Shown here one piece after another: positions 7,001 through 7,741 of a stretch of 7,741 nt of DNA. The stretch is from Actinomycetes bacterium (GTDB lineage: Bacteria > Actinomycetota > Acidimicrobiia > Acidimicrobiales > Bog-793), in assembly GCA_021785095.1 (NCBI GenBank), contig JAJYGM010000434.1, forward strand, positions 1 through 7,741, in the 5' to 3' direction. Below the pieces are notes generated by a model. That model was not told where the DNA came from and did not search any database. It was given only the letters and a program-made list of their open reading frames with translations. Numbering within the stretch: the stretch's first letter is position 1; each line of letters begins with the position of its first letter. Both the position numbers and the translations under genes were made by a program.

Positions 7001-7669
7001 GACGGTTGGGCCTACGACATCGGGGCGGCCGGACTCGACCACGTGCTCGCCAGCGGGCGGAACGTGAACATCCTGGTGCTCGACACCGAGGTCTACTCGA
7101 ACACCGGCGGCCAGATGTCGAAGGCGACCCCTCTCGGGGCGGTCGCGAGGTTCGCAGCGGCAGGCAAGGACGTGCCGAAGAAGGATCTCGCGCTCCAGGC
7201 GGTCGCCTACGGGAGCGTCTACGTCGCGCGTGTGGCGATGGGCGCCGACTCCCAGCAGACGCTTCGGGCGCTGCGGGACGCCGAGGCCTACGACGGCCCT
7301 TCGCTCGTCCTCGCGTACAGCCACTGCATCGAGCACGGGATCGAGATGCGCGACGGCCTCGCGCAGCAGTACCGGGCGGTGGCGAGCGGCTACTGGCCCC
7401 TCATGCGCTACGACCCGGTGGTCCGGGCGTCGGGCGGCAGCCCCTTCCTCCTCGACTCCCCGCGTCCTCGCATCCCGCTCTCGGCGTACACCGAGCGAGA
7501 GACGCGCTACCAGGCGCTTGCCCGCGCCCACCCGGACGAGGCGGCGCGGCTGCACCGGCTCGCAGAAGAGGCGGTCACCCAGCGCTGGGACGTCTACGAG
7601 GAGAACGCGACCCACGGCGCGCGGCAATTTGCCGCCGACGCCCGGAAGGTCGGAACCGCGAAGCTCTGA
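4061..7669 (+). CDS. nifJ: Pyruvate:ferredoxin (flavodoxin) oxidoreductase, single-chain homodimeric type
   Basis: This 1202-residue enzyme reversibly converts pyruvate + CoA to acetyl-CoA + CO2 and two low-potential electrons, using thiamine diphosphate and three [4Fe-4S] clusters. Domains in order: I (about 1-240) with YPITPSSP at 26-33, Glu62 for the TPP pyrimidine and Arg112 for pyruvate; II (about 255-390); III, the gamma-like domain, with DDVTNTSV from 402 and GLGSDGSVG from 429; the EKR linker with Glu677-Lys-Arg679; V, two ferredoxin clusters at Cys693/696/699/703 and Cys749/752/755/759; VI, the TPP domain, with GDGWAYDIG around Asp981 and DTEVYSNTGG from Asp1008. The proximal cluster ligands Cys830, Cys833, Cys858 and Cys1089 are all present. 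The start is fixed by a Shine-Dalgarno and the family N-terminus. Oddities: adjacent Cys23-Cys24 just before the YPITP motif, where homologues I recall have small residues; a VPSAVPSA insertion after Cys759; and no extra C-terminal domain VII as in Desulfovibrio africanus. The name nifJ is by homology only; nothing here links it to nitrogen fixation. Reductive use (pyruvate synthase) is suggested by ppsA. Confidence 0.96.
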   Translation: MIRATVDGNDAVVSVAYRLSEVCCIYPITPSSPMAERADEWSAAGRPNAWGTVPTVLEMQSEGGAAGALHGALQSGALATTFTASQGLLLMIPNLYKIAGELTPAVLHVAARSVAAQGLSIFGDHSDVMAVRQTGVGMLVSASVQEAHDLALVAHASTLRTRVPFVHFFDGFRTSHELNTVELLEDEDLHDLVPAALVREHRGRALAPERGFIRGTAQNPDVYFQGRESVNPFYAAVPPTVGEVMARLAKRSGRRYHLVDYSGHPDAERVIVVMGSAGETVRETVRVLVARGTRVGVVQVRLYRPFPADALVASMPSSVRAVAVLDRTKEPGSLGEPLYLDVVAALAESEKTGTSRRPRSPNVIGGRYGLSSKELTPGMVAGVLHELTQREPRRRITVGIVDDVTNTSVEPDASVDVEPVGTFGALFFGLGSDGSVGASKSTIKILGDEGFYAQGYFVYDSKKSGSKTVSHLRCGREPIHAPYLLRRADFVGCHQFALLDDHEVLAAAADTGTLLLNCALGPDEVWDALSRPVQEQITAKHLALYVIDASGIAREVGLPGRVNTVLQSAFFVLSGVIPKEQAVDRIKASLTKTYAKRGPEVVARNLAAVDRALLALHAVDTQRAVTSARLPAPAVPASAPEFVRRVTAAMLEGRGDELPVSAMPVDGTYPSGTAAFEKRNISELVADWDPRACIQCGQCSFVCPHSVIRSKLYEEEELAGAPEGFRSAPLNAVGLPGRRFTLQVYAEDCTGCGLCVEACPITVPSAVPSAPGQSPRKAIDLVERGPIVGQARVHVGFFEQLPVTDRARVDFGTVRGTQFLTPLFEFSGACEGCGETPYLKVLSQLFGDRMVVANATGCSSIYGGNLPTTPWTVDGSGRGPAWSNSLFEDNAEFGLGMRLAIDRQTEIARSRLGELRHEVGEELAAAILDAPQLRESEFAAQRARVAELRARLEHVRDDAADDLRSVVDFLVRRSVWIIGGDGWAYDIGAAGLDHVLASGRNVNILVLDTEVYSNTGGQMSKATPLGAVARFAAAGKDVPKKDLALQAVAYGSVYVARVAMGADSQQTLRALRDAEAYDGPSLVLAYSHCIEHGIEMRDGLAQQYRAVASGYWPLMRYDPVVRASGGSPFLLDSPRPRIPLSAYTERETRYQALARAHPDEAARLHRLAEEAVTQRWDVYEENATHGARQFAADARKVGTAKL
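6347..6370 (+). repeat. 12-bp tandem duplication inside the PFOR gene (VPSA x2)
   Basis: Two adjacent 12-base units, 6347-6358 and 6359-6370, differ only at the last base (gcc versus gct). They encode VPSA twice, residues 763-770, directly after the last cysteine motif of the second ferredoxin cluster. The duplication is in frame and sits in a loop-like Pro/Ser-rich stretch, so the protein stays intact. Confidence 0.85.
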
Positions 7670-7741
7670 GCGTGCGGGCGACAGCCAGCTCGCCGGCAGT
7701 CCCCAGTGTCGGGACCTTGTTCCCTGTGCGAGGCGGGCCCG
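7670..7741. other. Non-coding tail after the operon
   Basis: After the PFOR stop no start codon with a ribosome binding site and no open frame continuing a known family can be seen in the remaining 72 bases. The stretch contains two small inverted repeats. The next gene, if any, lies beyond the window. Confidence 0.6.
7677..7720 (+). terminator. Possible weak terminator: two tandem hairpins
   Basis: Hairpin one is GGCGA (7677-7681) pairing with TCGCC (7690-7694) around an 8-base loop. Hairpin two is GTCCC (7699-7703) pairing with GGGAC (7711-7715) around a 7-base loop, followed by cttgttccct, which is only mildly T-rich. The position just after the last gene of the operon fits an intrinsic terminator, but both stems are only 5 bp and there is no true T-run. 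Short hairpins are also common by chance in DNA this GC-rich. Confidence 0.35.

Noticed and set aside
5105..7627. 840-codon open frame on the minus strand opposite the PFOR gene
   Set aside because: It is antisense to a protein with all catalytic motifs of PFOR. High GC3 removes stop codons from the complementary frame. The translation is Arg/Val/Glu-rich, low in complexity and matches no family I know.
4061..7669. Role in nitrogen fixation implied by the name nifJ
   Set aside because: No nif genes or flavodoxin are present, and the neighbours point to central carbon metabolism.

Overview
The window is very GC-rich (roughly 70% by eye) with an almost uniform G/C third codon position. It holds three long, same-strand genes packed end to end with almost no spacer. 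Codon use, the lack of a recognisable -10 box, and GTG/TTG-type starts suggest a high-GC bacterium. An actinobacterium (for example of the Acidimicrobiia type) is my best guess, but nothing in the sequence fixes the lineage, and a high-GC proteobacterium or chloroflexot is not excluded. There are no mobile elements, RNA genes, CRISPR arrays or phage genes.

Layout. Positions 1-33 are a short leader with a tandem 10-bp repeat and a Shine-Dalgarno sequence. Positions 34-2433 encode phosphoenolpyruvate synthase (ppsA). Positions 2430-4064 encode a GltD-like FAD/NAD(P)H oxidoreductase with an N-terminal Fe-S domain and a C-terminal two-cluster ferredoxin domain. Positions 4061-7669 encode a full-length single-chain pyruvate:ferredoxin oxidoreductase (NifJ-type PFOR). 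Positions 7670-7741 are non-coding and contain two small hairpins, the second a possible weak terminator. Both gene junctions are 4-base stop/start overlaps (TTGA and ATGA), so the three genes are almost certainly one translationally coupled operon.

How they may work together (inference). PFOR interconverts pyruvate + CoA with acetyl-CoA + CO2 + reduced ferredoxin. PPS turns pyruvate into PEP at the cost of ATP to AMP. The middle protein has all the parts to move electrons between NAD(P)H and low-potential Fe-S clusters, and no glutamate synthase large subunit or NfnA partner lies in the window. The simplest reading is an acetyl-CoA to pyruvate to PEP module, with the GltD-like protein as the electron link to PFOR. 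This would resemble, as separate genes, the fused pyruvate:NADP+ oxidoreductase (PNO) of some protists. The opposite, oxidative direction (pyruvate to acetyl-CoA, giving NADPH) cannot be excluded for the PFOR/oxidoreductase pair, but an adjacent PPS favours the synthetic direction.

Each of the three proteins looks like an intact member of a known family. The novelty, if any, is in the combination and its electron coupling rather than in a new protein fold.
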